From positions 248,001-312,000 of the forward strand of contig NZ_PDKN01000003.1 in NCBI RefSeq assembly GCF_004116335.1: DNA of 64,000 nucleotides, read 5' to 3'. How positions within the stretch are numbered: position 1 is the first letter of the stretch; each line of letters begins with the position of its first letter. This stretch comes from Candidatus Marinarcus aquaticus (GTDB lineage: Bacteria; Campylobacterota; Campylobacteria; Campylobacterales; Arcobacteraceae). This document shows positions 24,700-33,917 of the stretch, in pieces. The position numbers and the translations under genes are program-made. The notes under the pieces were generated by a model that was not told the DNA's origin, did not search any database, and saw nothing but the letters and a program-made list of their open reading frames with translations.

Positions 24700-25734
24700 G
24701 TGACAACAGACAAATATGATTTCGCTATTATAGGGGGCGGACCGGGTGGAATTGCAACGGCCATTGAAGCTGCAGTTCACGGAATTGAAAACATCTTATT
24801 GATTGATAAAGCAGACAACCACTCCAGTACCATTCGAAAATTTTATAAAGACAATAAACGAGTGGATAAAGATTGGAAAGGTCAAAGCGTACAAATAGAA
24901 GGAAACATCCCTTTTATGGATGGTACGAAAGAGACGACGCTGGATTTCTTTGACCAGCTTTTAGATGAAGATAAAATTGACACGGCATTTAACACCGAAG
25001 TTGAAAACATTATAAGAAAAGAGGATGAAGACTGTTTTGTCATCACCACAGCAACTCAAAGTTTTAAAGCCACAGCCGTTGTTATTGCTATTGGAAAAAT
25101 GGGCAAACCCAATAAACCAAGCTATAAAATCCCTCCATCGATTCAAGAGTTTGTTAATTTTAACCTTGACAAGTGTTCTACAGGAGAAAAAATTTTAGTT
25201 GTTGGTGGTGGAAACTCAGCTGCAGAGTATGCTTATGAATTGGCAGACGAAGACAATAACGTCACTCTTGTTTACAGAAAACCCACTTTTTCACGGCTCA
25301 ATCCTGAAAATGAGACCATTTTAAAACAGTACAACGGTCAAGAGAAACTTCGATTACGAATGAACACAGACATTGAATCTGTAGAGAATGAACATGGAAA
25401 AATCAAAGTCAATTTTAATGACGGTTACTACACCATTTATGACCGATTGATTTTTGCCATTGGAGGAACCACGCCCATTGATTTTCTTAAAAAATGTGGG
25501 ATGGATCTCGATGAAACGGGCAACCCTATTTATGACGAGCATTATCGAACCAGTGTACACTGTATGTATGTTGCGGGAGACATTGCATTTAATACAGGAG
25601 GTTCCATCGCTGCAGCACTGAATCATGGGTATCATATTGTGAACTCTTTCATGCGACGAAGTGGACGAATCTACGCACATACAGATAAAGTTGAAGCCTT
25701 TTTCGAAAAAAATCCAAGCTTCAAACCACTCTGA
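24700..25734 (+). CDS. NAD(P)/FAD-dependent oxidoreductase (thioredoxin-reductase-like)
   Basis: A 344-residue flavoprotein with two dinucleotide-binding folds: GGGPGGIATAIEAAVHG near the N-terminus (FAD) and VVGGGNSAAEYAYELA in the middle (NAD(P)H), ending with CMYVAGDIAFNTGGSIAAALNHG. The thioredoxin reductase Cys-x2-Cys is absent, so it is more like YpdA/CzcO-type reductases or ferredoxin-NADP reductases than true TrxB. The GTG start at 24700 has AAGGAG 7 bases upstream and lies downstream of a good promoter. It stands alone between two regulatory regions. The substrate is unknown. Confidence 0.88.
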   Translation: MTTDKYDFAIIGGGPGGIATAIEAAVHGIENILLIDKADNHSSTIRKFYKDNKRVDKDWKGQSVQIEGNIPFMDGTKETTLDFFDQLLDEDKIDTAFNTEVENIIRKEDEDCFVITTATQSFKATAVVIAIGKMGKPNKPSYKIPPSIQEFVNFNLDKCSTGEKILVVGGGNSAAEYAYELADEDNNVTLVYRKPTFSRLNPENETILKQYNGQEKLRLRMNTDIESVENEHGKIKVNFNDGYYTIYDRLIFAIGGTTPIDFLKKCGMDLDETGNPIYDEHYRTSVHCMYVAGDIAFNTGGSIAAALNHGYHIVNSFMRRSGRIYAHTDKVEAFFEKNPSFKPL

Positions 25735-25739
25735 TTTTA

Positions 25740-25770
25740 GAAATGTAAAGAGGTTAACTCTTTACATTTC
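25740..25770 (+). terminator. Hairpin after the flavin reductase gene
   Basis: A perfect 13-bp inverted repeat (25740-25752 and 25758-25770) with a 5-base loop follows the stop codon by 5 bases. There is no T-run, so it may stabilise or process the message end rather than terminate on its own. Confidence 0.65.
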
Positions 25771-25880
25771 CAGCTCATATTTATCATTTTCTATTCAATT
25801 AATATGTCTATTTTATTTTTTTTATGGTTTAACTTAGTATACTAATAAAGTGTAAAAATAATCACAAAGGAGAAAAAATA

Positions 25881-26855
25881 ATGAAAAAGATCAGCCTTTT
25901 ATCAAAGAGTAAATCACTGGCAACCGTTGCTTTAGTAGGTGCTCTGAGTATTCCTGCATTTTCTGCACAATTTATTACCATCGGTACAGGTGGAGTGACG
26001 GGTACATACTACCCAACAGGTGGAGCAATTTGCCGTCAAGTTAATAAAATGAAAAAAGAGACCAATATTCGATGTTCAGTTGAATCAACGGGTGGGTCTG
26101 TTTACAATGTAAATACCATTAAAAATGGTGAATTAGATTTTGGTACTGTTCAAAGTGATGTTGTGTACCAATCATACAATGGTATTGGAAAATTTGAAGG
26201 GAATAAAATTGAAAAATTACGTTCTGTAATGGCAATTTATCCTGAACTACTTGCATTAGTTACAAGAAAAGATGCCAATATCAACAGTATCATGGATGTT
26301 AAAGGCAAAAGAATCAACTTGGGTAATCCAGGTAGTGGTAACGAAGCAACTGCATTGGCACTGTTTAAAGCCGTTGGTATTAAAAAAGATGACTTAGCAT
26401 TTGCTGGTGCACTTAAAGCAGCAGAGATGCCCGATGCATTAAGAGATGACAAAATCGATGGTTACTTCTATATGATTGGTCACCCCAATGCAAACATCAC
26501 AGATGCTTCTAACTCAGTAGATGTAAAAATTACTCCAATTCAAGGAAAAGCGGTTGATGCATTTGTTAAAAAGAACCCATATTTTGCACAAGCAAATATT
26601 GCCGGTGGATTATATAAAGGAAATGACACTGACACTCCAACATTTGGGGTTAAAGCGGTATTGGTTACAAGTACAGATGTGGATGATAAAGCCGTTTATA
26701 CAGTCGTTAAAGCCATCTTAGAGAACTTTGATGAGTTTAAACAACTTCACCCTGCATATGCAAACATTACAAAAGAGTCACTTCTTGATGGTTTAAGTGC
26801 TCCTTTACACGAAGGTGCAAAAAAATACTTCAAAGAAGCGGGATTGATTAAATAG
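25881..26855 (+). CDS. TAXI-family TRAP transporter solute-binding protein
   Basis: A periplasmic binding protein (324 residues) for a TRAP transporter, which imports organic acids with a sodium or proton gradient. It has a signal peptide (ending IPAFSAQ) and the TAXI-type start FITIGTGGVTGTYYPTGGAICRQVNK, followed by ESTGGSVYNVNTIKNGELDFGTVQSD and VKGKRINLGNPGSGNEATAL. The permease gene follows after a 93-base gap with two hairpins. The ligand cannot be read from sequence; TAXI proteins include glutamate and other dicarboxylate binders. Confidence 0.94.
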   Translation: MKKISLLSKSKSLATVALVGALSIPAFSAQFITIGTGGVTGTYYPTGGAICRQVNKMKKETNIRCSVESTGGSVYNVNTIKNGELDFGTVQSDVVYQSYNGIGKFEGNKIEKLRSVMAIYPELLALVTRKDANINSIMDVKGKRINLGNPGSGNEATALALFKAVGIKKDDLAFAGALKAAEMPDALRDDKIDGYFYMIGHPNANITDASNSVDVKITPIQGKAVDAFVKKNPYFAQANIAGGLYKGNDTDTPTFGVKAVLVTSTDVDDKAVYTVVKAILENFDEFKQLHPAYANITKESLLDGLSAPLHEGAKKYFKEAGLIK

Positions 26856-26856
26856 T

Positions 26857-26880
26857 ACAAAGACCTAAAAAGGTCTTTGT
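26857..26880 (+). terminator. Hairpin after the TAXI gene
   Basis: ACAAAGACCT (26857-26866) pairs perfectly with AGGTCTTTGT (26871-26880) around AAAA. No T-run follows, so it may act as a leaky terminator or RNA-stabilising element between binding protein and permease. Confidence 0.7.
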
Positions 26881-26885
26881 CACCC

Positions 26886-26930
26886 TTTGTATATTTAAAT
26901 TAATAGTTTTTATTAATTTAAATATACAAA
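26886..26930 (+). repeat. Perfect 20-bp AT-only inverted repeat between TRAP genes
   Basis: Arms 26886-26905 and 26911-26930 are perfect reverse complements around a 5-base GTTTT loop. The arms are almost only A and T. It is placed right after the hairpin 26857-26880 and ends 18 bases before the permease start. It could be a cruciform or protein-binding site, or a second RNA hairpin that lowers expression of the permease. Confidence 0.8.
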
Positions 26931-26948
26931 TTAGATGAAGGTAGTTCT

Positions 26949-29048
26949 ATGAGTATTTACAAAGAGAAAGCGCATACACTAAAAGATTTAGAAAACGAAG
27001 AGATACAGGAAGCCGAAAACCTGAGCAATGACTTGGAAGGGCAAAGGGTCTTTGGCCCACAACATTATGAGTTTTGGATGATCTCTATTATTGCGGTTTT
27101 ATGGTCCTTTTTCCAACTCTATATTGTCGTTGAACCCATCAACTCAACCATTGCCCGTTCGATTCACCTCTCCTTTGGGATTGCATTGACATTCTTTATT
27201 TTCCCCATGTTTAAAAAACCTTATTTTTTAGAAAAAATCCGCTGGTTTGGATACACCCTTGCAGCCATTGGAGTCTACTGTGCTTCATATTTAGCTGTCA
27301 ATTATACCGATTTAGCACAACGTCCTGGAGATTATATTCAAATGGATATTGTCATAGCCATCATTGGTGTGATTATCCTTATTGAAACGGGACGAAGAGT
27401 ATTGGGTATGGCTCTTTCAATCATTGCGATTATCTTTTTAGCCTATGATATGTTGGGACCATATATGCCTGAACTCATTATTCATAAGGGTGCCAGTCTG
27501 AATAAACTTGCTGGTCACATGTTCTTAACCACTGAAGGAATTTTTGGTGTACCCTTAGGCGTAAGTACAAGTTTCGTATTTTTATTCGTACTGTTTGGAT
27601 CTCTTTTAGATAAAGCAGGGGCAGGGCAATACTTTATTAATCTGGCATTTGCCATGTTGGGACGATTCAGAGGGGGTCCAGCTAAAGCGAGTGTTGTGGC
27701 TTCTGGGTTTACAGGAATCATGTCAGGAAGTTCTATTGCCAATACAGTAACCACAGGAACCTTTACCATTCCACTCATGAAACGTACCGGTTTCCGACCT
27801 GAACAAGCAGGAGCAGTTGAAGTTGCAGCTTCCACGAATGGTCAGTTGATGCCTCCTGTTATGGGTGCGGCAGCGTTTATTATTGCTGAGTTTTTAGGAT
27901 TGGCGTATACCGATGTTATTTATGCCGCATTTATTCCTGCGTTTGTTTCTTATTTTGCACTTTTATATATCGTGCATTTAGAGGCATTGAAACTGGGACT
28001 TAAAGGAATGGAAAAAGAGGACATCCCTTCTAAATGGGAAACCTTTATGAGTGGGGCACACTATTTGGTACCGATATTTTTCTTGATGTACACCTTGATG
28101 GTTTTAAGAGAGAGTGCCGCGAGTGCCGCGTTTAATGCCATCATGCTTTTGATGCTTCTCATGGTAGTACAACACCCATTTCGAGCCTTCTTAGCCAAAG
28201 AGAAACTCACACGAGATATTTGGTTGAGTGGTTTTGTGGATATTCTTGCAGGAATGAGTGCAGGGGCTAAAAACATGGTTCCAATTGCTATTGCTACGGC
28301 ACTTGCTGGTATTGTTGTGGGTTCCATTACATTAACGGGTCTGGGACAAGTACTTCTTGAAGTCATTGAAACGCTCTCTGATGGTAACATCTTCTTGATT
28401 TTAGGATTGGCGGCTTTAGTATCCTTGGTATTGGGTATGGGACTTCCAACGACAGCCAACTATATTGTCATGGCGTCATTAACAGCACCCGTTATTCTGA
28501 TTTTAGCACAAGACAATGGCTTTTTAATCCCAGCTATTGCTGCACACTTGTTTGTGTTCTACTTTGGTATTCTAGCAGATGACACGCCACCCGTTGGACT
28601 GGCCGCGTATGCAGCTGCGGGAATTGCAAAAGCAGACCCAATTAAAACCGGTATTCAAGGATTTAAATATGACATTCGAACCGCTATTTTACCGTTCATG
28701 TTCTTCTTTAACCCCGAGTTGCTTTTAATTTCAGGGGTGGATGCGCTTAATCCTGCCGATCCTAAAGGGTGGATTTGGATTACCAACCCACTTGAAATTG
28801 CAATGATATTCTTAGGTGCATTTGTAGGTATGGCCGCGTTTTCTTGTTTTACACAAGGATATTTTATAGTTAAAACCAACATCATCGAACGGTTTGCATT
28901 TTTAATTGTGGTACCATTTATGTTCTTACCAAAAATCATGGAAGATTTCCTGCACCTTCCAATTCATTATCTCTCATATATCATTGGTCTTGGTGTCTTT
29001 GGACTGCTTTATATCATTCAAAAACGTCGACAAACTGTAACAGCATAA
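26949..29048 (+). CDS. TRAP transporter fused permease (4TM-12TM)
   Basis: A large inner-membrane protein of 699 residues in which the small (DctQ) and large (DctM) TRAP subunits are fused, as is normal for TAXI systems. About 16-18 membrane helices. DctM-type signatures include GFTGIMSGSSIANTVTTG, STNGQLMPPVMGAAAFI and LGMGLPTTANYIVMASL and ADDTPPVGLAAYAAAGIA. A cytoplasmic N-terminus of about 35 charged residues precedes the first helix. It works with the binding protein at 25881. A hairpin with a short T-run follows the stop. Confidence 0.95.
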   Translation: MSIYKEKAHTLKDLENEEIQEAENLSNDLEGQRVFGPQHYEFWMISIIAVLWSFFQLYIVVEPINSTIARSIHLSFGIALTFFIFPMFKKPYFLEKIRWFGYTLAAIGVYCASYLAVNYTDLAQRPGDYIQMDIVIAIIGVIILIETGRRVLGMALSIIAIIFLAYDMLGPYMPELIIHKGASLNKLAGHMFLTTEGIFGVPLGVSTSFVFLFVLFGSLLDKAGAGQYFINLAFAMLGRFRGGPAKASVVASGFTGIMSGSSIANTVTTGTFTIPLMKRTGFRPEQAGAVEVAASTNGQLMPPVMGAAAFIIAEFLGLAYTDVIYAAFIPAFVSYFALLYIVHLEALKLGLKGMEKEDIPSKWETFMSGAHYLVPIFFLMYTLMVLRESAASAAFNAIMLLMLLMVVQHPFRAFLAKEKLTRDIWLSGFVDILAGMSAGAKNMVPIAIATALAGIVVGSITLTGLGQVLLEVIETLSDGNIFLILGLAALVSLVLGMGLPTTANYIVMASLTAPVILILAQDNGFLIPAIAAHLFVFYFGILADDTPPVGLAAYAAAGIAKADPIKTGIQGFKYDIRTAILPFMFFFNPELLLISGVDALNPADPKGWIWITNPLEIAMIFLGAFVGMAAFSCFTQGYFIVKTNIIERFAFLIVVPFMFLPKIMEDFLHLPIHYLSYIIGLGVFGLLYIIQKRRQTVTA

Positions 29049-29077
29049 AGAGGTCTTCCCTCTTTATTGCTTTTTTA
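29046..29077 (+). terminator. Terminator of the TRAP operon
   Basis: TAAAGAGG (29046-29053) pairs with CCTCTTTA (29059-29066), followed by TTGCTTTTTT. Confidence 0.75.
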
Positions 29078-29124
29078 GAGACAAAACACTCTATTAAACT
29101 TCATATTTTTATAAAGGATTTTTT

Positions 29125-29973
29125 ATGGCTATAGGATTTATAGGATTAGGTAATTTAGGAAAAGCCATCACTCAACGTCTCACAGAAATGGGGGAAGAGG
29201 TGATTGTTTACAACCGTAACAAAGATAAAATCAAAGATTTGCCTTACACAATTGCATCCTCACCAAAAGCACTCATTGAAGAGTGTGAGACCGTGTTTAT
29301 GTGTCTGTTTGATTCATTGGCCGTCAATGAGATTTTAAGCATGGAAAATGGAATTTTAAGTGCCAATTTAAAAAGTAAAACCATCATTGATTTAACCACC
29401 AATCATTATGAAACAGTGTTAAATTTCCATTATGCGGTTAATGATAAAGGGGGCGATTATTTAGAGTCTCCTGTTTTTGGAAGTGTTGCTCCTGCGCTTC
29501 AAGGTTTAGTGACCATTGTTACTGCAGGAAAAGAGGAGGTCTTTAATGCATGCAAACCTCTATTAGAAAAAATTGGTAAAGAGATTTTCTTTTTAAAAGA
29601 ACCATCAAGTGCTTCAAAAATGAAACTCATTAACAACCTGTGCTTGGGTTCATTTATGGCAACCATTGCAGAGTGTACGGCGTTGGGAGAAGCGTGTAAT
29701 ATTGACAAAGCCAAACTGCTGGAGATTTTGGGTGTGGGTGGTGGACAATCGCTTGTTCTTAAAGCAAAGACTCAAAAACTTATTGATGAAGATTTCTCAG
29801 CGCATTTTTCTAATGACGCAATTAATAAAGACTTGCATTGCTTACAAGATTTGGCTTACTCTTTAAAACGACCATTATACACTGCAGCCGTACCTAAAGA
29901 GCTCTTTTCAAAAATGAAAATGGACGGAAAAGGTGAAGAGGATTTTTCATCTGTATATCAGCTTTTTAAATAA
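29125..29973 (+). CDS. NAD(P)-dependent beta-hydroxyacid dehydrogenase-like reductase
   Basis: A 282-residue protein of the 3-hydroxyisobutyrate dehydrogenase/glyoxylate reductase family, which reduces or oxidises small hydroxy or semialdehyde acids. The cofactor site is GFIGLGNLGKAITQRL, the substrate site is FLESPVFGSVAPALQG (family: 'DAPVSGG'), and the catalytic lysine lies in MKLINNLCLGSFMATIAECTALGEA. The first Asn/Arg after the cofactor strand (VYNRNKDK) favours NADPH. It stands after the TRAP operon with its own ribosome site; it could act on the imported acid, which is inference. Confidence 0.9.
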   Translation: MAIGFIGLGNLGKAITQRLTEMGEEVIVYNRNKDKIKDLPYTIASSPKALIEECETVFMCLFDSLAVNEILSMENGILSANLKSKTIIDLTTNHYETVLNFHYAVNDKGGDYLESPVFGSVAPALQGLVTIVTAGKEEVFNACKPLLEKIGKEIFFLKEPSSASKMKLINNLCLGSFMATIAECTALGEACNIDKAKLLEILGVGGGQSLVLKAKTQKLIDEDFSAHFSNDAINKDLHCLQDLAYSLKRPLYTAAVPKELFSKMKMDGKGEEDFSSVYQLFK

Positions 29974-29997
29974 CATACTCTCCAAAGAGTGTGTTAT
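29970..29997 (+). terminator. Hairpin at the end of the reductase gene
   Basis: A 12-bp stem (29970-29981 with 29986-29997, one G-T pair) around CCAA overlaps the stop codon. No long T-run. Confidence 0.6.
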
Positions 29998-30096
29998 AGC
30001 TCTCAACTTTTTAAAACAACTCTGTTCTCATCTTTTTTTAACAATCCCATATTTTCAACATATTATTCATATATCATTGATAAAAAAGGTAAAAGA

Positions 30097-30771
30097 ATGA
30101 ATGGATTAAAAAATCTCAAAATTTTATACATTGATGATGAGCGTCTCATACGAGAGAACGCTGTCGAATATTTAAGTTTTTATTGCAATCATGTTTATCG
30201 CGCCATTGATGGTATAGACGGCATTGAAAAATACAAAAAATACAAACCCGATATCATCATTACGGATATAAAAATGCCCAAATTAAATGGCATGGAGATG
30301 ATCAAAAAAATACGAACTCACGATAAAAAGACAAAAATTATTTTGGCCACTGCATTTTTAGAAACCCCCTATTTACTCGATGCCGTTGAATTGGGTTTGG
30401 TAAAATATTTAGTCAAACCCATTACGGCGGACAAACTTCTGCCCGTTCTTAAATCATGTGTGGAGGATCTTATTGAAGATAATAATATTTTCAATATCGG
30501 CAAAACATTTATTTATGATACGTTCAATAAGACACTTTTTTGTAATAAAGAACAAGTTGCATTAACTAAAAAAGAGATGCTTTTTTTAGATATCTTAATT
30601 AAAAATCATAAACGCACTGTACCTTACGAGGAGCTTAATCATTATGTATGGGATGGTTTTATGAGCGATGATGCAATGAGATCCATCGTCAAAGAATTGA
30701 GAAAAAAAATATCCAAACAAGCCATTAAAAATATTTCAGGCATCGGTTACCAAATTCATGTCAATATTTAA
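30097..30771 (+). CDS. Two-component response regulator (OmpR-like)
   Basis: A 224-residue regulator. The receiver domain has the acidic pocket (YIDDER), the phosphorylated Asp in PDIIITDIKMPKLNGMEM and the Lys in VKYLVKPI. The C-terminal winged helix ends with ALTKKEMLFLDILIKN and VKELRKKI/GIGYQI, as in the OmpR/PhoB class. The start at 30097 has a GGTAAAAG site and gives a normal N-terminus; the open frame extends upstream to 29989 but that part overlaps the previous gene's hairpin. It overlaps the kinase gene by 14 bases, so the two form a pair. Confidence 0.93.
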   Translation: MNGLKNLKILYIDDERLIRENAVEYLSFYCNHVYRAIDGIDGIEKYKKYKPDIIITDIKMPKLNGMEMIKKIRTHDKKTKIILATAFLETPYLLDAVELGLVKYLVKPITADKLLPVLKSCVEDLIEDNNIFNIGKTFIYDTFNKTLFCNKEQVALTKKEMLFLDILIKNHKRTVPYEELNHYVWDGFMSDDAMRSIVKELRKKISKQAIKNISGIGYQIHVNI

Positions 30772-32485
30772 ATATCTGCTGTTTACACTGCTTTTCTCTT
30801 TATATCTACAGGCACAAACAACGAATGAATTACTCAAAGATGTGTATGTTTCAACCAATGGTAAGACATTTCAATCCCTGGATAAACTTCATAAAGATTT
30901 CTTTAAACAAAAACATACTCAATTAATCGTCAAAGTCAGCCTCAATAAAGAGGCTTTAGAACATACTCATTACTATTTAAGAGTGGATTGCAATATCAAG
31001 GATTTGGTATCTTCAAATGTCAATTACACCATCACAAACAGTTATCCCATCATCAAACTGCATAAAGACATGAACGATACACTGTTGTTGCACTTTAATT
31101 ATAACAATCGTGTGCCCTTTTTACAGCTTGAGACTTTTAACGCATTTGAGTATGAGTATATTATGAAGTATGAAAAAACACTCTTTGGAATCACTTACGG
31201 TATCATCTTTTGTGCATTTTTATATAATTTTATTTTTTTCTTATACAATAAAGAAAAAGCATTTTTATTTTACTCCCTTTTACAAATCTCTTTAATACTA
31301 ATATTAATTATAAATTCTATGAATATACAAATTTATAAACATGGATATAATGTATCTTTTTTAATGGATATTTTATCCTCAATAACAGCAATATTATCAA
31401 TTTTATTTAATATGGAGTTTTTAAATACTAAAAAACTTACTCCTACGATACATAAATTTTTGATATTTGTTTTATGCTTACCTATTATTGATCTAATATC
31501 TTTACTTATATTTAATGTTTGTTTGTTATTTAGATATATTCCCTCTTATATAATTATTTTAATTTTGCTTTTTTCTGCAATTAAAGTATTAAGCAAAGGA
31601 TATAAACCTGCAATATCTTACATTGTAGGATGGTTAAGTTTATTTATTTTTGTCTTTTTTACAGAAACAAGCTTTACTGACAATTCCCAACTCTATCTTC
31701 TGCACATAGGTATTCCATTGGAGTCTTTAATCTTCTCTTTTGCCCTTGGTTTTAAAATACAACAAATAGAGATAGAAAAACAGCAACAAGAAACCATATT
31801 AATCAACCAAAGTAAACTTGCTTCAATGGGTGAAATGATAGGCAATATTGCTCATCAATGGAGACAACCTTTAACACATCTGTCTTATATCATTATGAAT
31901 TTAAAAGCAGCCTATGAAACTGATAATTTGGATAAAAAATATTTGCAAAAGAAAACGGATGAAGCAAATCATCAAATTCATTTTATGTCACATACCATTG
32001 ATGATTTTAGAAACTTTTTTAAGGTAACCAAACAAAAAGAGAGATTTAATGTTGTCGCAACCATACATGAAACCATCAATCTTTTAAATGAGAGTTTTAA
32101 ATCTTGCGATATCAAACTGCATTTCAAATATAAAAACAACATTTATTTGGAGAGTTATAAAGGGGAGCTGTCACAAGTCATTTTTAACCTTTTAAATAAT
32201 GCCAAAGATGAGTTTTTAAAAAATAAAACCACTTTGCCTAAGATAACAATAACGCTCAGTAAAAAGGAAAAAAATCTCTTAATTAAGATAGCAGATAACG
32301 CTGGCGGTATTGATGAACACCTATTAAAAAAGATTTTTGAACCCTATTTTACAACAAAAGAGCAGGGTTTAGGAATGGGGCTTTATATGAGTAAAATCAT
32401 TATTGAAAAAAATATGGAAGGCAAACTGGAAGTACATAACATAAAAAATGGGGTTGAGTTTTTAATCACACTACCTATGCATTAG
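30758..32485 (+). CDS. Sensor histidine kinase with 7TMR-DISM sensor
   Basis: A 575-residue membrane kinase. It has a signal peptide, an extracytoplasmic domain (about 20-130) of the 7TMR-DISMED2 kind, seven membrane helices (about 140-335), a phosphorylation domain with His366 in GEMIGNIAHQWRQPL, and an ATPase domain with ADNAGGIDEHLLKKIFEPYFTTK and GLGMGL. This layout is common in Campylobacterota and is thought to sense carbohydrate-like or small ligands. It partners the response regulator at 30097. The signal is unknown. Confidence 0.93.
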   Translation: MSIFKYLLFTLLFSLYLQAQTTNELLKDVYVSTNGKTFQSLDKLHKDFFKQKHTQLIVKVSLNKEALEHTHYYLRVDCNIKDLVSSNVNYTITNSYPIIKLHKDMNDTLLLHFNYNNRVPFLQLETFNAFEYEYIMKYEKTLFGITYGIIFCAFLYNFIFFLYNKEKAFLFYSLLQISLILILIINSMNIQIYKHGYNVSFLMDILSSITAILSILFNMEFLNTKKLTPTIHKFLIFVLCLPIIDLISLLIFNVCLLFRYIPSYIIILILLFSAIKVLSKGYKPAISYIVGWLSLFIFVFFTETSFTDNSQLYLLHIGIPLESLIFSFALGFKIQQIEIEKQQQETILINQSKLASMGEMIGNIAHQWRQPLTHLSYIIMNLKAAYETDNLDKKYLQKKTDEANHQIHFMSHTIDDFRNFFKVTKQKERFNVVATIHETINLLNESFKSCDIKLHFKYKNNIYLESYKGELSQVIFNLLNNAKDEFLKNKTTLPKITITLSKKEKNLLIKIADNAGGIDEHLLKKIFEPYFTTKEQGLGMGLYMSKIIIEKNMEGKLEVHNIKNGVEFLITLPMH

Positions 32486-32512
32486 ATTTTAAGAGTTCCC
32501 TCTTAAAATCTA
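32483..32512. terminator. Bidirectional hairpin between convergent genes
   Basis: A perfect 13-bp inverted repeat (32483-32495 and 32500-32512) with a TTCC loop begins at the kinase stop codon and reaches into the last codons of the minus-strand gene. Confidence 0.7.
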
Positions 32513-33408
32513 TATCCTATGCTTACAACACCATAAGTGTTCTCTTTATTGTAAAAATCGGCATTGGCATTCTCTTTTTGATAACCATTTCGCACACTTA
32601 AATATACGTGTTCATAGTGAAAAGGTTCATCCCAAACAAACTCTCCTTTGATCCCATAGATATCAACATCAACAGTTTCATCGACTTTAACATTAAACGC
32701 ATCATACTCTTTTTGTCCGACATTGGCTATAATTGATAAACTTAAATTATGTCGTAATTGTGAAGAGACGCCAAACTCCAATGAATACTTATCATAAGAA
32801 CTCGCTTTTCCATCTGCATTATATTTTTCATACATTATATTGGTGATATATTTTGATTCTTTATAAAAAATTTCCGTTTTAAAACTGTTTTTAAACACCA
32901 CTAAATGTCGATCACCCTCTCTTTCTAAATCCTCTATCACTCTCTCTTTATCATATGAAACCGTACTGTATTGATATGCTATTGAGCTTTGATAGTATTC
33001 ATTAACTGAAAATGCATAGGATGTATAACCTCCAATCTCATATACATCGGTCTCTTTTCTGTTTTCATTGATTAAATAGGGGTCTTCCCACTCTTCAGAA
33101 GTGTGTATTTTCATTCCCAAACTGAATTTACCCACTTTGGTATTTAAAGAAGAGCCCAGTTTAAAGCCCTCTTCATTAATTTGTGTTAAGACATTAAAAT
33201 CTTTAATAATCTCATATTGATAGAACAATCCTATATGTCCTATACCTGTCGTTTCCTCTTTGGCATCTTTTAATCCAGAAATTTTTTCTTCTGATTCAAT
33301 TGAAAAGTTATTTTTTGATTTTACAAATCCCCCTCCAATTTCAATATAGTTTTGCTCACTGGCAAACAAAGAACAGACCAATAACGATGGTAACAATATC
33401 TTTTTCAT
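32503..33408 (-). CDS. Putative outer-membrane beta-barrel protein
   Basis: A 301-residue secreted protein with a signal peptide (ILLPSLLVCSLFA). It consists mainly of alternating polar and hydrophobic strands and ends in YGVVSIGYRF, the terminal Phe of outer-membrane barrels. No enzymatic motif was seen. It may belong to a family of uncharacterised barrels (DUF2860-like), but that is a weak impression. It converges on the two-component system at 30097-32485, which might control it. Function unknown. Confidence 0.82.
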   Translation of the reverse strand: MKKILLPSLLVCSLFASEQNYIEIGGGFVKSKNNFSIESEEKISGLKDAKEETTGIGHIGLFYQYEIIKDFNVLTQINEEGFKLGSSLNTKVGKFSLGMKIHTSEEWEDPYLINENRKETDVYEIGGYTSYAFSVNEYYQSSIAYQYSTVSYDKERVIEDLEREGDRHLVVFKNSFKTEIFYKESKYITNIMYEKYNADGKASSYDKYSLEFGVSSQLRHNLSLSIIANVGQKEYDAFNVKVDETVDVDIYGIKGEFVWDEPFHYEHVYLSVRNGYQKENANADFYNKENTYGVVSIGYRF

Positions 33409-33494
33409 TCTTTTTCCTTTTTGTTTTGTCTTAAAAACACTATAAAGGAAAAATATGGGGAAATATGGGGAATTATATATTTTTGAGCATCTCG

Positions 33495-33887
33495 TTAAAT
33501 TTGATAGATATAATTCGATATTTCAATCAGGTTTCCATCGGGGTCTCGCAGATAAATGGAGTTTATCTCTCCTAAAGCCCCTGTTCTTTTTACAGGTCCT
33601 TCAATAACCGTGTAGTCCAAGCTTTCAATATGTTTTTGATACTCTACGATGCTGGCATCAGTGATAAAACACAAATCAGCCGAACCCTCTTTGACATGGT
33701 GTGCTTTGGGTTCAAACTCATTTCCCAGTTCATGCAAATTAATTTTTTGATGCCCAAACTTCAATGCCACTCGGGTTTCTTTAAAAATCTCTTTTTCCAT
33801 GCCCAAAACTTTGGTATAAAAATTAACCGTGGCGTCAATATCTTTTACAGTTAAAACAAGATGGTCTATGGTTTTTACTTTAAACAT
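33495..33887 (-). CDS. VOC-family (glyoxalase/bleomycin-resistance fold) protein
   Basis: A 130-residue single VOC module. It starts with KTIDHLVLTVKDIDATVNFYTKVLGM, has NLHELGNEFEPKAHHVKEGSADLCFI in the middle and ends with SIYLRDPDGNLIEISNY, giving the usual His/Glu metal positions. Such proteins include glyoxalases, ring-cleaving dioxygenases and fosfomycin or bleomycin binding proteins; the exact activity cannot be told. It has its own ribosome site and lies 31 bases before the next minus-strand gene's stop. Confidence 0.92.
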   Translation of the reverse strand: MFKVKTIDHLVLTVKDIDATVNFYTKVLGMEKEIFKETRVALKFGHQKINLHELGNEFEPKAHHVKEGSADLCFITDASIVEYQKHIESLDYTVIEGPVKRTGALGEINSIYLRDPDGNLIEISNYIYQI

Positions 33888-33917
33888 ATCAGCTCCTTTT
33901 TTTTAATTATAACCTAA

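Noticed and set aside
29989-30096. Longer N-terminus of the response regulator
   Set aside because: No ribosome site and overlap with the preceding hairpin; the receiver domain begins right after 30097.
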